NCBI RefSeq assembly: GCF_003149185.1
Contig: NZ_QGDO01000005.1
Coordinates: 310,001-374,000 of the forward strand
DNA length: 64,000 bases
Direction of reading: 5' to 3'
Source of the DNA: Sediminitomix flava
Lineage (GTDB): Bacteria; Bacteroidota; Bacteroidia; Cytophagales; Flammeovirgaceae
The notes below the pieces were generated by a model, which was not told the origin of the DNA, ran no database searches, and saw only the letters and a program-made list of their open reading frames with translations. How positions within the stretch are numbered: position 1 is the first letter of the stretch; each line of letters starts with the position of its first letter. The position numbers and the translations under genes were made by a program. This document shows, in pieces, positions 25,863 to 34,884 of this stretch.

Positions 25863-26897
25863 TTATTTTTTCTTCTGTGAAGAAGCTCTAATCACTAGTT
25901 GAGGTTTTAAAACCTTTGTTTCTGGCTTTATTTCCTCATTTTCATTACTCTCAATTTCTTTGAGAAGGAGTTTGGTCGCGGCTATACCTATTTCATAAGC
26001 CGATTGAGAAACCGATGATAAAGGAGGATCAACAATTTCGGCTAATTGCCAATTTGAAAATCCCACTACTGCTATATCATCTGGTATTTTTAGGTTATGC
26101 TTTTTTATTGATTGCATAGCCCCAAGAGCGGCCATGTCGTTGTTGGCAAAAATACCATCAATTTTAGTATCTCCCTCTTCCAATATCAAGTCTGTGACCC
26201 GAGCAGCTTCTTCTTGAGTCCCTTCACCACATTTCACAATTAGGTTTTCATTAATCTCTATACCGTACTTCGTGAGAGCCGCTTTATAGCCTTCCAATCT
26301 ACTAATACTGATATCAAGATTTTTTGGTCCCAACAAGTGGGCAATGTGTTTGCAGCCTTGGTTTATCAAGTGTTCTGTTGCTTGAAATGCTCCATCAAAA
26401 TCATCAGTTACAACTTTAGATGTATGTATCAAGTCACATGATCTATCAAAGAATACAATAGGCATTCCTTTATTGTAGATATTTGTGATATGGCTAAAAT
26501 CCTCTGTTTCTTTGGCAACAGAGATAAGCATTCCATCTACACGAGATGAAAATAAGGCATTAATATCGGTTTTTTCACGTTCATAGCTCTCATTGGTCTG
26601 GCACATAATTACGTTGTAACCAGAGTTATAAGCAACCTCTTGAACACCAGTAATAATTTTGGCAAAAAAGTCATGTACAATCTCAGGAATAATCACCCCA
26701 ATATTGTTGGTTTTCTTTTGTCGAAGACTTAGTGCTAGCGTGTTTGGTTGAAAGTCGAGTTCTTTAGCTAGTTTTACGACAGCTTGTTTAGTTTCGTCAC
26801 TGATATCTGGATGGTCTTTCAACGCTCTCGAAACTGTAGATTTCGAGATCCCCAATCGATCCGCAATATCCTGCATTGTAAGTTGAGCCTTCCGCAT
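25863..26897 (-). CDS. LacI-family transcriptional regulator
   Basis: 344 residues, the typical length. The N-terminal helix-turn-helix is TMQDIADRLGISKSTVSRAL (7-26), followed by the hinge YRPN-type DFQPNTLALSL. A periplasmic-binding-like sugar-sensing domain starts at NNIGVIIPEIVHDFF. These proteins bind palindromic operators and respond to sugars or nucleosides. No adjacent catabolic operon identifies the ligand. It is transcribed divergently from nothing nearby; SusCD is 4 kb away, so any link is speculative. Confidence 0.94.
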   Translation of the reverse strand: MRKAQLTMQDIADRLGISKSTVSRALKDHPDISDETKQAVVKLAKELDFQPNTLALSLRQKKTNNIGVIIPEIVHDFFAKIITGVQEVAYNSGYNVIMCQTNESYEREKTDINALFSSRVDGMLISVAKETEDFSHITNIYNKGMPIVFFDRSCDLIHTSKVVTDDFDGAFQATEHLINQGCKHIAHLLGPKNLDISISRLEGYKAALTKYGIEINENLIVKCGEGTQEEAARVTDLILEEGDTKIDGIFANNDMAALGAMQSIKKHNLKIPDDIAVVGFSNWQLAEIVDPPLSSVSQSAYEIGIAATKLLLKEIESNENEEIKPETKVLKPQLVIRASSQKKK

Positions 26898-27032
26898 AAA
26901 ATAATTTATTAAGATCAGTTCTGTATTTTTAGAGAGCAGTCATTAAATGTATTTTTTACATAAAGTTGTGCTTTCTAACCAAATATTAAGATATCTATTT
27001 TGACAATAATGCAAAAACATTGGACAATTTTG

Positions 27033-28298
27033 TTACAAATTATTTTCATTATAGATACTCAAAATAATTTCACAAGATTTTTCAGCGCTTTCCATTGCCC
27101 CTTGAATTGTAGCTGCATGTCCTTCACTATTACAAGCTTCTCCAATAAAAAAGAGTTTGTTCTCGATAGGTTTTGATAAATTCTCTCTGAGTTTTAAACT
27201 ATGCGGTACGGCATAAGAATAGGTTCCTAAAGTATGAGGGTCATTACCCCAATCATGAAAAATACTTTTCTGTATGAGTAAGCCTAAGTCTCTTCTATTG
27301 AACATCAGATTCAATTCATCGACAAAAAGCCTTTCTATATATGCTTTGGAAGAGGTTTCTAAGATTTTAGCATTTTTCCCCATCATATATGCACAGACAA
27401 CAGGCTGTTCCTGATCACTGAATAAATAGAGTGGGGCAATCTGTCCTCCTATAATTTCACGAGTATCTTTATCCCAGAATTTCTCTGAAAATTGAAGCAA
27501 AAATTTAAAACCTCTATCAAACCCGAGCTGCTCAATTGCATTTTTATGAGGAGGAGGAAGTGAAGGAGAAAACGTTATTTTATCTTGCTTGAGAATCCCT
27601 AATGAAGTAGAAATGATACATGAGTCAGCAGTAAAGCTTTTTGAGTCTTTACATTGTATTTTTATTAGATCGTTACTGTATTCTATCTTTTCAACTTCAG
27701 TATTTAAAATGATATTATCACTCAATTCTTGTTTAAAAAAATCAATGATTTGATTCATCGGACCTTTTAAGTGATAATTCTTTTCTCCAGAAGTCCATAA
27801 TCTCTCCTCATTTACTAAACTTTGAATCTCCAAACTATCTAAATCAGTACCATATTCTGCCGCAAATCCTTGAAATAAGTGTTCACTTTCAGAAGACATG
27901 TATCCTTTTTCATTTAAGTAATCCTTAAGATTCTCTGTTGGGCCATCATAATTTTCAAAAGAGTTGAAAAAACGCTTTGCTTGAAGTAATTCTGGTACTG
28001 AATGCGAATGATCTTCATCTATTAACTGATCCTTCCAAAAGTAGTAGTAATCTCCTGAGTCGGGATAAACCTTTATTTTAAGGTATTCGAGTAGCTCAAA
28101 AAATATATGGTTTCTACCATGAATTTGTTCTGCCCCAAGTTCAAAGAAAGTATCTTCCTCAACTTTAGAATATATACGTCCTCCAATTCGGTCAGAAGAT
28201 TCCAGTATTTTAATGTCTATATCTGAGATACTTTTCTTTAGTAAAAAGGCCGCATAAAGTCCACTAATTCCTGCTCCTACGATTACTATACTATTCAT
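27033..28298 (-). CDS. Flavin-containing monoamine oxidase-like FAD oxidoreductase
   Basis: 421 residues. The N-terminus VIVGAGISGLYAAFLL is the FAD-binding GxGxxG motif, followed by LESSDRIGGRIYS, the GGR motif of amine oxidases. Near the C-terminus, KLFFIGEACNSEGHAATIQGAMESA is the second FAD contact. The family oxidises amines or related C-N or C-C bonds; the substrate is unknown, and there is no signal peptide. It is transcribed alone on the minus strand, 135 bases upstream of the LacI gene; the ATG at 28298 is the only good start. Confidence 0.9.
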   Translation of the reverse strand: MNSIVIVGAGISGLYAAFLLKKSISDIDIKILESSDRIGGRIYSKVEEDTFFELGAEQIHGRNHIFFELLEYLKIKVYPDSGDYYYFWKDQLIDEDHSHSVPELLQAKRFFNSFENYDGPTENLKDYLNEKGYMSSESEHLFQGFAAEYGTDLDSLEIQSLVNEERLWTSGEKNYHLKGPMNQIIDFFKQELSDNIILNTEVEKIEYSNDLIKIQCKDSKSFTADSCIISTSLGILKQDKITFSPSLPPPHKNAIEQLGFDRGFKFLLQFSEKFWDKDTREIIGGQIAPLYLFSDQEQPVVCAYMMGKNAKILETSSKAYIERLFVDELNLMFNRRDLGLLIQKSIFHDWGNDPHTLGTYSYAVPHSLKLRENLSKPIENKLFFIGEACNSEGHAATIQGAMESAEKSCEIILSIYNENNL

Positions 28299-28668
28299 AT
28301 TGAAAAATGGTTAAAAATTAAGTTTAACTGACATCTTAAGTTATTTGCTTCAATATGTATAAATAAGAAAAACTTCTAACTACTAAAAACAATATGATTG
28401 AATAGTTGGATATAGCCTTGAATTTGTGGTTTAATTTTGTGAAAAAAAAGCTTTAGTAACATTGTGAATTGGATATGGGTTCGTCAAGCTATAATTTATT
28501 TTTTATAAAAGTTAAGCTTTTTATACTTGAGTAGGGTTTATGAGAAAAGTACTCAATCAATCTCTTTAATGAAGAAAATTACAATGTTTATGTTCAAATA
28601 GTTATAACCCTTCAATTATTATTAAAAGCTAAGCTATAATCCAATTTCTTAACTCAATACAATTTCTT
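28299..28668. other. Intergenic region between divergent genes
   Basis: 370 AT-rich bases. The only structure I see is a 7-bp inverted repeat TTGAGTA (28527-28533) / TACTCAA (28550-28556) with a 16-base spacer. No clear -7 element is present near the PKD lipoprotein start at 28669. Confidence 0.4.
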
Positions 28669-29541
28669 ATGAAAATTAGGCTGGTCATTTTATTACTTGC
28701 CCCAATCGGTTTTTTATTCACCAATTGCACGGAAGACAGTGCAGGTGATTTGCCGCCTACACCTACTTTCACAGCAAGCCAAACCTTCCTGAGAATGGGA
28801 GAAACTGTAGTTTTTCAGAATACGAGTGATGATGCTGAAAAATACATTTGGGATTTTGGTGATGGTTCGGCGAAAGAAGAGCTGAAGGATAAGTTTACAC
28901 CTGTACAACATACTTTTACCAATGTCGGTAATTTTCATGTATATCTTACTTCTGTTTCTTCTAGTGGGGAAGAAGTTGAGTCTTCAATGATTATTAGAGT
29001 TGGGATACTAGAGTTACAAAGTGCAGAATTAAGAGCTTATCCGTTGATGGATACAATTGATAATTTAGGGCAAATTACTGAAATCCCGTGGGATGAGGAT
29101 AGTGGACCAGACCTTAGATTGGCAGTGTTGAAATCAGGCTCTAACTATCTTTTATCTGATTTGTACCCTAATCTAGAAGAAACTGACCTTCCTCTAACAA
29201 TGAGTATGAGTGGTTTTGAACAGTCAGGCTTTTGGTTGGCCGGAGACCCTTTCATCATAACTACGGTAGAAGAAGATACTGTTGATGGGATTAGCAATCT
29301 ATTCATAATGAATTCTGAAATCTTAGTGGAAACTCCTTTCAATGAATTACAACGTTCTACCTCTGACCCTCTAAGTTTTTCAGGTGATTTTGAGACTGAA
29401 ACAAGTGATTTAGAAGTAAGTCTTCAATCTCAGCTATACTTATTCACTGATACTGTTTTCCTACAACAATCAGCACGTAAGCAAAAAGAACTTCAATTAC
29501 CTAAAAGAATTGAAGATAAACTGAATCAATTTTCAATGTAA
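28669..29541 (+). CDS. PKD-domain lipoprotein, first of a duplicated pair
   Basis: 290 residues. The lipobox LFTNC gives a lipidated Cys near residue 20. A PKD domain spans about 32-115 (VFQNTSDDAEKYIWDFGDGS, HTFTNVGNFHVYLTSVS). The C-terminal part is a beta-rich, C2-like domain with WDEDSGPDLRLAV, which matches the WD...PDL feature of its neighbour. PKD domains occur in surface proteins that bind glycans or proteins. The second copy starts 15 bases after this stop codon, so the two form an operon that arose by tandem duplication. Confidence 0.88.
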   Translation: MKIRLVILLLAPIGFLFTNCTEDSAGDLPPTPTFTASQTFLRMGETVVFQNTSDDAEKYIWDFGDGSAKEELKDKFTPVQHTFTNVGNFHVYLTSVSSSGEEVESSMIIRVGILELQSAELRAYPLMDTIDNLGQITEIPWDEDSGPDLRLAVLKSGSNYLLSDLYPNLEETDLPLTMSMSGFEQSGFWLAGDPFIITTVEEDTVDGISNLFIMNSEILVETPFNELQRSTSDPLSFSGDFETETSDLEVSLQSQLYLFTDTVFLQQSARKQKELQLPKRIEDKLNQFSM

Positions 29542-29556
29542 TCCAATTAGAATCCT

Positions 29557-30354
29557 ATGAAAATACGATATATACTACAGACTTTCCTTTTAAGTCTTTT
29601 TGTCTTACTTCATGCATGTGATGAGGGCGATGACGCTACACCAGATGTAAGTGCCTCTTTTGTTCTTACAGCAACTGATCTTCCTTTAGGTTCTACATTT
29701 GAAGCTGTAAATACAAGTCAAGTAGGTGATGTGTATGAGTGGAATTTTGGGGATGGTAGTCCTATCCAAGTTGATGTAAGTAAAACTACTATGAGATATG
29801 TTTATTCTCTTCCAGGTGATTATACTGTAAGATTAACGGTAAAGAATAATAGTGGCGAAGTATTAGGTAATTATAAAGAAGAGGTTTCTGTATTTACTTA
29901 TACAGTCAGTCGTGTTGAATTACTTCAGTTGCCTTCAATGAAACAAGTTTTATCTGATCCTGAAGATGAAAATTCGGAATTGATAGAAGTTGCTTGGGAT
30001 GCAACTAATGAAGGAGATGCAGCAAACCCAGATTTAGTTACTGCTTTTTATAATGCGAATACTGGTGAATTTTCGGGAATTTCTGATTTTTATGAAAACT
30101 TCAATACGGCTAACTTGCCTGTAGAGTTTGAAGTTTCACCTATGATTTTCACTTATGCAAATTATCAGTTTGCTTGCTTTGATTTGGATGATGAAGATGC
30201 AAATGAAGAATCTACATCGGAGATTATGTTAGTCGCAGATATCGGAGATCCCTTTTCACAAGTAGTTGAAGAAAATGGAACCTTCAAAATAACACTGGGA
30301 GAATATGTGAATGTTTATCTCGAGAAAGTAACGACTTTAGATGATTTACAATAG
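29557..30354 (+). CDS. PKD-domain lipoprotein, second of a duplicated pair
   Basis: 265 residues. The lipobox LLHAC gives a lipidated Cys near residue 21. The PKD domain contains VYEWNFGDGSPIQ and YVYSLPGDYTVRLTV. The C-terminal domain starts VSRVELLQLPSM and includes VAWDATNEGDAANPDLVTAF, and resembles the one in the preceding protein (acidic turn, then PDL, then a DFYENF/DLYPNL segment). Both copies lack a T9SS sorting tail, consistent with lipid anchoring. It ends at a bidirectional hairpin shared with lysS. Confidence 0.88.
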   Translation: MKIRYILQTFLLSLFVLLHACDEGDDATPDVSASFVLTATDLPLGSTFEAVNTSQVGDVYEWNFGDGSPIQVDVSKTTMRYVYSLPGDYTVRLTVKNNSGEVLGNYKEEVSVFTYTVSRVELLQLPSMKQVLSDPEDENSELIEVAWDATNEGDAANPDLVTAFYNANTGEFSGISDFYENFNTANLPVEFEVSPMIFTYANYQFACFDLDDEDANEESTSEIMLVADIGDPFSQVVEENGTFKITLGEYVNVYLEKVTTLDDLQ

Positions 30355-30356
30355 AA

Positions 30357-30390
30357 AAAAAGGTGTGAGTTTTAACACTCACACCTTTTA
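30357..30390. terminator. Bidirectional terminator
   Basis: AAAAGGTGTGAGT and ACTCACACCTTTT form a 13-bp stem around a six- to eight-base loop, with A-run and T-run on the two sides. It ends both the PKD operon and lysS. Confidence 0.85.
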
Positions 30391-30412
30391 ATATTTTAAA
30401 TAAAAACCAGTA

Positions 30413-32179
30413 TTAATTTTCTGATTCTTCTTTAATTGCAACAGCTTTTTCAATCCAAGCTTCGAAATCTTCTCTTGAAGGATTTTTGATTTCTTTAAGC
30501 TTCAATTTTTTCTTCATACCGATAAAGTCGTTCATGAATTTACCAGAAGAAGCCTCAGCAAGGTCAATGATCATGTACATGCCAAGTTTATGCATTACTT
30601 GAACTAGTCCACTTTCAACACCAATAGCTTCCCATTCTTCAACTTTTGAAGCTACAGGCCATTTTTCAGGCTTCATTTGAGGGAAGAATAATACCTCTTG
30701 AATAGAAGGATTATTTGTAAGCATCATCACAAGACGGTCAATACCGATACCTAGACCTGATGTAGGAGGCATACCGTATTCCAAAGCTCTGATAAAGTCT
30801 TGGTCGATAAACATTGCCTCATCATCACCTCTTTCTTGCAATTTTACTTGCTCTTCAAAACGATTACGTTGGTCAACAGGGTCATTAAGCTCAGAATAAG
30901 CATTAGCAACCTCTTTTCCATTGATAATCAATTCAAAACGTTCAGTTAATTCAGGATTGTCTCTATGACGTTTTGAAAGTGGAGACATTTCTACAGGGTA
31001 ATCAGTAATGAAAGTTGGTTGGATGAAGTTGCCTTCACATTTCTCACCGAAGATTTCATCGATAAGTTTACCTTTACCCATGCTTTCATCAACTTCGATA
31101 TTAAGTTCTTTACAAACATCACGAAGTTGAGCTTCATTCATACCTGAAATGTCGAAACCAGTATATTCTTTGATTGCATCATACATTGTAATACGCTTGT
31201 ATGGTGCTTTAAAACTCACTTGCTTATCGCCAAATTGAACATCAGTAGTACCGATAGCCTCAGTAGCCACACGCTCTAAAAGGTTTTCAGTGAATTCCAT
31301 CATCCAGATATAGTCTTTGTAAGCAACGTAGATTTCCATTGCTGTAAACTCTGGATTGTGAGTTCTGTCCATACCTTCGTTACGGAAGTTTTTAGAAAAC
31401 TCATATACACCATCAAAACCACCTACGATTAATCTTTTCAAGTAAAGCTCATTCGCAATTCTCAAATATAAATCGTTACCTAAAGCATTGTGGTGTGTGA
31501 TAAATGGTCTTGCCGCAGCACCACCCGGAATTGACTGAAGAATTGGTGTTTCAACTTCTAAATAACCATTTTCATTGAAATAGTTACGAATAGCGTTGAT
31601 GACTTTGATACGTTTCATGAACACATCTTTCACATCATCATTTACTACTAAATCAACATAACGCTGACGGTATCTAAGTTCTGGATCAGAGAATGCATCA
31701 TAAACAGTCTCATTACCTTCTTCATCCTTAGCTGTTTTTACGACAGGCAGGGGTTTCAGTGATTTAGTTAAAAGTTTAAGCTCTTTAACGTGGATACTGA
31801 TTTCACCTGTTTGAGTCTTAAAGCCAAAACCTTTGATACCAACAAAATCACCAATATCCATCATCTTTTTGAAGACAGTATTGTAAAGTGTTTTGTCATC
31901 TCCAGGACAAAGATCATCTCTATTTACATAGATTTGAACTCTACCTGTAGCATCTTTAAGTTCAGCAAATGAAGCTTTCCCCATTACACGAAAGCTCATA
32001 ATACGACCGGCAAGAGAGACTTCTTCGAATTTGCCTTCGTTTGAGTCAAACTCAGCAAGCATTTCTTTTGCTGTAGTATTTACTTCAAACTTTTCTGCTG
32101 GATAAGGATCAATTCCCATATCCATAAGTTGTTGTCTCTTCTCCCTTCTTAAAATTTCCTGTTCGCTAAGTATTTGCAT
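30413..32179 (-). CDS. lysS: Lysine--tRNA ligase, class II
   Basis: 588 residues. It charges tRNA-Lys with lysine in translation. The N-terminal OB-fold binds the anticodon ([26 protein letters not shown]). The class II catalytic core shows motif 2 ([15 protein letters not shown]) and motif 3 ([14 protein letters not shown]). The protein carries a 60- to 70-residue C-terminal extension beyond motif 3 compared with the 505-residue E. coli enzyme, a difference I see as common in this phylum. A -7 element TATTTTTG lies on the minus strand at 32256-32249. Confidence 0.97.
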   Translation of the reverse strand: MQILSEQEILRREKRQQLMDMGIDPYPAEKFEVNTTAKEMLAEFDSNEGKFEEVSLAGRIMSFRVMGKASFAELKDATGRVQIYVNRDDLCPGDDKTLYNTVFKKMMDIGDFVGIKGFGFKTQTGEISIHVKELKLLTKSLKPLPVVKTAKDEEGNETVYDAFSDPELRYRQRYVDLVVNDDVKDVFMKRIKVINAIRNYFNENGYLEVETPILQSIPGGAAARPFITHHNALGNDLYLRIANELYLKRLIVGGFDGVYEFSKNFRNEGMDRTHNPEFTAMEIYVAYKDYIWMMEFTENLLERVATEAIGTTDVQFGDKQVSFKAPYKRITMYDAIKEYTGFDISGMNEAQLRDVCKELNIEVDESMGKGKLIDEIFGEKCEGNFIQPTFITDYPVEMSPLSKRHRDNPELTERFELIINGKEVANAYSELNDPVDQRNRFEEQVKLQERGDDEAMFIDQDFIRALEYGMPPTSGLGIGIDRLVMMLTNNPSIQEVLFFPQMKPEKWPVASKVEEWEAIGVESGLVQVMHKLGMYMIIDLAEASSGKFMNDFIGMKKKLKLKEIKNPSREDFEAWIEKAVAIKEESEN

Positions 32180-32248
32180 TTTATTGCTATCTAGTATTCG
32201 TGCAAAAGAATAGTGTATATATTTAAAACTTTACACTAATTCAGAATG

Positions 32249-32256
32249 CAAAAATA
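32249..32256 (-). promoter_or_regulatory. Predicted -7 element of the lysS promoter
   Basis: The plus-strand CAAAAATA reads TATTTTTG on the minus strand, an exact TAnnTTTG match, 70 bases before the lysS ATG at 32179. No -33 element is at the expected distance. Confidence 0.4.
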
Positions 32257-32365
32257 GAAAATAAATGTTCACTTTAAGATCAGATTTCAAATTATTGGGT
32301 ATTTCCTTAAGATTATAAAGGATAAATTGTATAAAACGTTCTCAATAATCTGTGTAACTGATCAT

Positions 32366-33001
32366 TTATTCTTTACCCCAAACTACAGCAACACGGTTTG
32401 CTCCATGTTGTACAGCTTCTTCAACATCCAAAGTAGAATCTACTTGTGTTTTTATTTCAACAGCTGAACCTAATAACTTTTTTAGTTTCATTGTATCGAA
32501 AACTGTAGCAGGTCTTGTGGCAAAACCTGAAGTGACAGAGATAAAATCAACTCCACCAGCTTTAGCTATTTGACATGCAGTTTCAACTTCTTCATCATTG
32601 AGGTAGGGCATTTCAATGATAAGTTTGAATAATTTCTGATGTTCGTGAATAATATTCGCAAATTGAGCCACTTCAATTTTAGCCCAACCTTTTACGTCAG
32701 ATTTAAATGCTGTTAGATTCATCATCACGTCAATCTCATCAGCACCTTCTTCCAAAGCTTTTTTTATTTCTAGTAGTTTTGGTTCGGATCTGCTAAAACC
32801 AAAAGGAAAGCCTGCTGTAGTTACCAATTGCAATTCCTCAGAGCTTGGGATTTCTCTTCTTACTTTTTTTACCCAATATGGAGGAATACATACAGCTTTA
32901 TATTTTTTCATTAAAGCCTCTTCAACTAATTCTATTATTTCGGATTCAGTAACTATAGGCTTTAAGTTTGTAAGTTCAATAGAACTATTTGTGGAAAGCA
33001 T
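32366..33001 (-). CDS. deoC: Divergent DeoC-family (deoxyribose-phosphate aldolase) protein lacking the Schiff-base lysine
   Basis: 211 residues. The TIM-barrel order and spacing match DeoC: VCIPPYWV, TTAGFPFGF, DEIDVMMNLTAF (Asp91, equivalent to E. coli Asp102), KLIIEMPYL, GGVDFISVTSGF, EIKTQVDST (Lys184, equivalent to Lys201). In active DeoC the sequence DFxKTSTGF carries the lysine that forms the Schiff base; here it is DFISVTSGF, with Ser155 at that site. The phosphate-binding GG after beta-7 and the GTS after beta-8 are also missing (QVDST, AVVWGKE). It is probably not a working aldolase unless it has a different chemistry. The symbol records family only. Confidence 0.8.
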   Translation of the reverse strand: MLSTNSSIELTNLKPIVTESEIIELVEEALMKKYKAVCIPPYWVKKVRREIPSSEELQLVTTAGFPFGFSRSEPKLLEIKKALEEGADEIDVMMNLTAFKSDVKGWAKIEVAQFANIIHEHQKLFKLIIEMPYLNDEEVETACQIAKAGGVDFISVTSGFATRPATVFDTMKLKKLLGSAVEIKTQVDSTLDVEEAVQHGANRVAVVWGKE

Positions 33002-33068
33002 AAAAATATGTTTACAACCTTAATTAGCATCTTGAAAGATTTTATAATCAACCTAAGATTGCTTTATA

Positions 33069-33704
33069 TTATTTAAACAAAGTTTTTCGTCCATGTTTAC
33101 TACAAATAGGACATTCATTAGGATCATGCTTTCGTGCTTGGCAATATTCTCTTCCAAAATAGATGATTTGAAGGTGCAAGTCATTCCATTTTTCTTTTGG
33201 AAATAATCTTTTAGCATCTTTTTCAGTCTGTTCTACATTTTTTCCTGTGGTCAATCCCCATCTGTACATTAGGCGATGAATGTGGGTGTCTACTGGGAAT
33301 GCTGGAATACCAAATGCTTGCGACATGACTACAGAAGCAGTCTTATGGCCAACAGCTGGTAACTTTTCCAATTCTTCAAACGATACTGGTACCTCTCCAT
33401 TGTGTTCTCGAATGAGAATTTCTGATAGACCATGAATCCCTTTAGATTTCATTGGTGACAATCCACAAGGTTTAATAATTTCTTTGATTTCTTCAACTGT
33501 GAGCTGAACCATATCATAAGGATTATCAGCCCTTTCAAATAGAAGTGGAGTTATTTTGTTTACTCTTTCATCAGTACACTGAGCAGATAATAGTACTGCT
33601 ATTAATAGTGTATATGGATCATTATGATCTAGGGGAATCGGTAGGGTAGGGTAAAGTTTGTCTAAGATGTTTATGATATCTTCTACCTTCTCTTTTTTTG
33701 TCAT
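33069..33704 (-). CDS. nth: Endonuclease III, base-excision repair DNA glycosylase/AP lyase
   Basis: 211 residues, like E. coli Nth. It removes oxidised pyrimidines and cleaves abasic sites. The helix-hairpin-helix motif is LEKLPAVGHKTASVVM with catalytic Lys121, and catalytic Asp139 is in FPVDTHIHRL. The C-terminal iron-sulfur motif is incomplete: Cys188, Cys198 and Cys201 are present (CQARKHDPNECPIC) but no fourth cysteine follows, where E. coli has C-x6-C-x2-C-x5-C. Its promoter -7 element TATATTTG is at 33741-33734 on the minus strand, 30 bases before the ATG. Confidence 0.95.
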   Translation of the reverse strand: MTKKEKVEDIINILDKLYPTLPIPLDHNDPYTLLIAVLLSAQCTDERVNKITPLLFERADNPYDMVQLTVEEIKEIIKPCGLSPMKSKGIHGLSEILIREHNGEVPVSFEELEKLPAVGHKTASVVMSQAFGIPAFPVDTHIHRLMYRWGLTTGKNVEQTEKDAKRLFPKEKWNDLHLQIIYFGREYCQARKHDPNECPICSKHGRKTLFK

Positions 33705-34097
33705 TGATCTAATTTAGATTGAAAAGTTGATGGCAAATATAGTTTTTATCTAAAAAAAAAGAATCCTATCTCAATCAAAATAGGACTCTCCTTCCGAATA
33801 ATCGGATTTTAAACAAGAAATAAATCTTGTAATTATCTCATCTCATAACTCAAGAACAAATGTAGGCTGTTTGATTTTTAATAACATTGATGATGGACAC
33901 TTTAGAATAATGATTACGGTCACTTTATAAATAATCGATAATATTTTGAATACAATTTTGTGCATTCTTTAGAATATGCATGAAAAGCTTTAGTTCCATT
34001 TCTCTTATTTTTTTTCCTTTCTTAACATCGTACATGTGTGTTTACTATCAAAACATAGGCAAGCTAGAACTACTAATACCCATTACTAATAACTACT
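33705..34097. other. Intergenic region between divergent genes with an orphan terminator
   Basis: 393 bases. It contains the nth -7 element TATATTTG (minus strand, 33741-33734) and, just upstream of it, a minus-strand hairpin terminator at 33788-33752. Nothing coding is supported; the plus-strand frame at 33980 is Phe/Ser/Leu-rich and overlaps the next gene, so I reject it. Confidence 0.5.
33752..33788 (-). terminator. Minus-strand terminator upstream of nth, no gene to terminate
   Basis: On the minus strand GAGTCCTAT, loop of ten, ATAGGATTC, then T9. The stem has one mismatch. It lies between the start of nth and the divergent barrel gene, so there is no minus-strand gene upstream for it to end. 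Confidence 0.65.
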
Positions 34098-34874
34098 ATG
34101 CAACAAAGTCAGAGGATCTCTACAGGTATGTTTTTATTTCTCTTCATCTTATTAAACCTAACTGCTTTAGGTACAGATAAAGAAAAAGGTAAAACGGATA
34201 AAGATAGAGCAACAATAGCTCCTGTAAAGACAAATTATTATCATAGACCCCATCAGTATATCGCATTGAAATTAGGTGCTTTAGGTGTAGGAGTAAATTA
34301 TGCATATACCATAAATAAACTCTCTGGTGTCCGATTTGGTATAAACTATTTTGGTTTTGGGACAGATCAAGAAATGACATTAGCAGGAGCTAATTTTAAT
34401 GTGGACTATACTATTCAAAATATGTCTATAGAGGCTTATTATGAATATTTTCCTTTTCATAAAAAGAGAGGGCGTCTCACTAATTTTAAACGGAATTTTA
34501 AGTTTGTAATGGGCTTAACATATTTCGCTTATGTGAAATATCATGCTAAGGCTTATCGAATGAATGGAGTTGTTTTGAATGGAACAGAGTATAGCCCCTC
34601 AGAAATTGGTGATGTGGTAGCGACTGTTTCTACGAATAGAGTAGCTCCTTATTTGGGATTAGGTTCTGCTTGGAATGTACCCAATAAGAGAAGGGCTAAG
34701 TATCAAATCGGATTTGATTTAGGATTAATTTATCATGGAAAACCAAGAGTTAATTTGGTTGGGACAAACTTTTTGGAAGGAAATAGTGAGCAACAAGAAC
34801 AAGTTGAAAGTAATCTCAGTTTCTTTCAATTCTATCCAAATCTCTCAGTAAAACTAATTTATAGACTACACTAA
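34098..34874 (+). CDS. Probable outer-membrane beta-barrel protein
   Basis: 258 residues. A signal-like segment spans residues 8-25 (STGMFLFLFILLNLTALG). A KEKGKTDKDR spacer follows, then a barrel pattern: HQYIALKLGALGVGVNYAYT, SGVRFGINYFGFGT, SIEAYYEYFPF, FKFVMGLTYFAYVKY, APYLGLGSAWNV, YQIGFDLGLIYH, LSVKLIYRLH. It has alternating hydrophobic residues and an aromatic-aliphatic C-terminus. The next gene, a lipoprotein, starts 10 bases downstream, so the pair is an operon. The two may act together at the surface; the function is unknown. Confidence 0.7.
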   Translation: MQQSQRISTGMFLFLFILLNLTALGTDKEKGKTDKDRATIAPVKTNYYHRPHQYIALKLGALGVGVNYAYTINKLSGVRFGINYFGFGTDQEMTLAGANFNVDYTIQNMSIEAYYEYFPFHKKRGRLTNFKRNFKFVMGLTYFAYVKYHAKAYRMNGVVLNGTEYSPSEIGDVVATVSTNRVAPYLGLGSAWNVPNKRRAKYQIGFDLGLIYHGKPRVNLVGTNFLEGNSEQQEQVESNLSFFQFYPNLSVKLIYRLH

Positions 34875-34884
34875 TACTCTTACG

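Noticed and set aside
28527-28556. 7-bp inverted repeat TTGAGTA/TACTCAA
   Set aside because: Short arms, 16-base spacer and no poly-T; can occur by chance in AT-rich DNA.
33980-34180. Plus-strand frame of 66 residues before the barrel gene
   Set aside because: It overlaps the barrel gene in another frame and reads as hydrophobic low-complexity.
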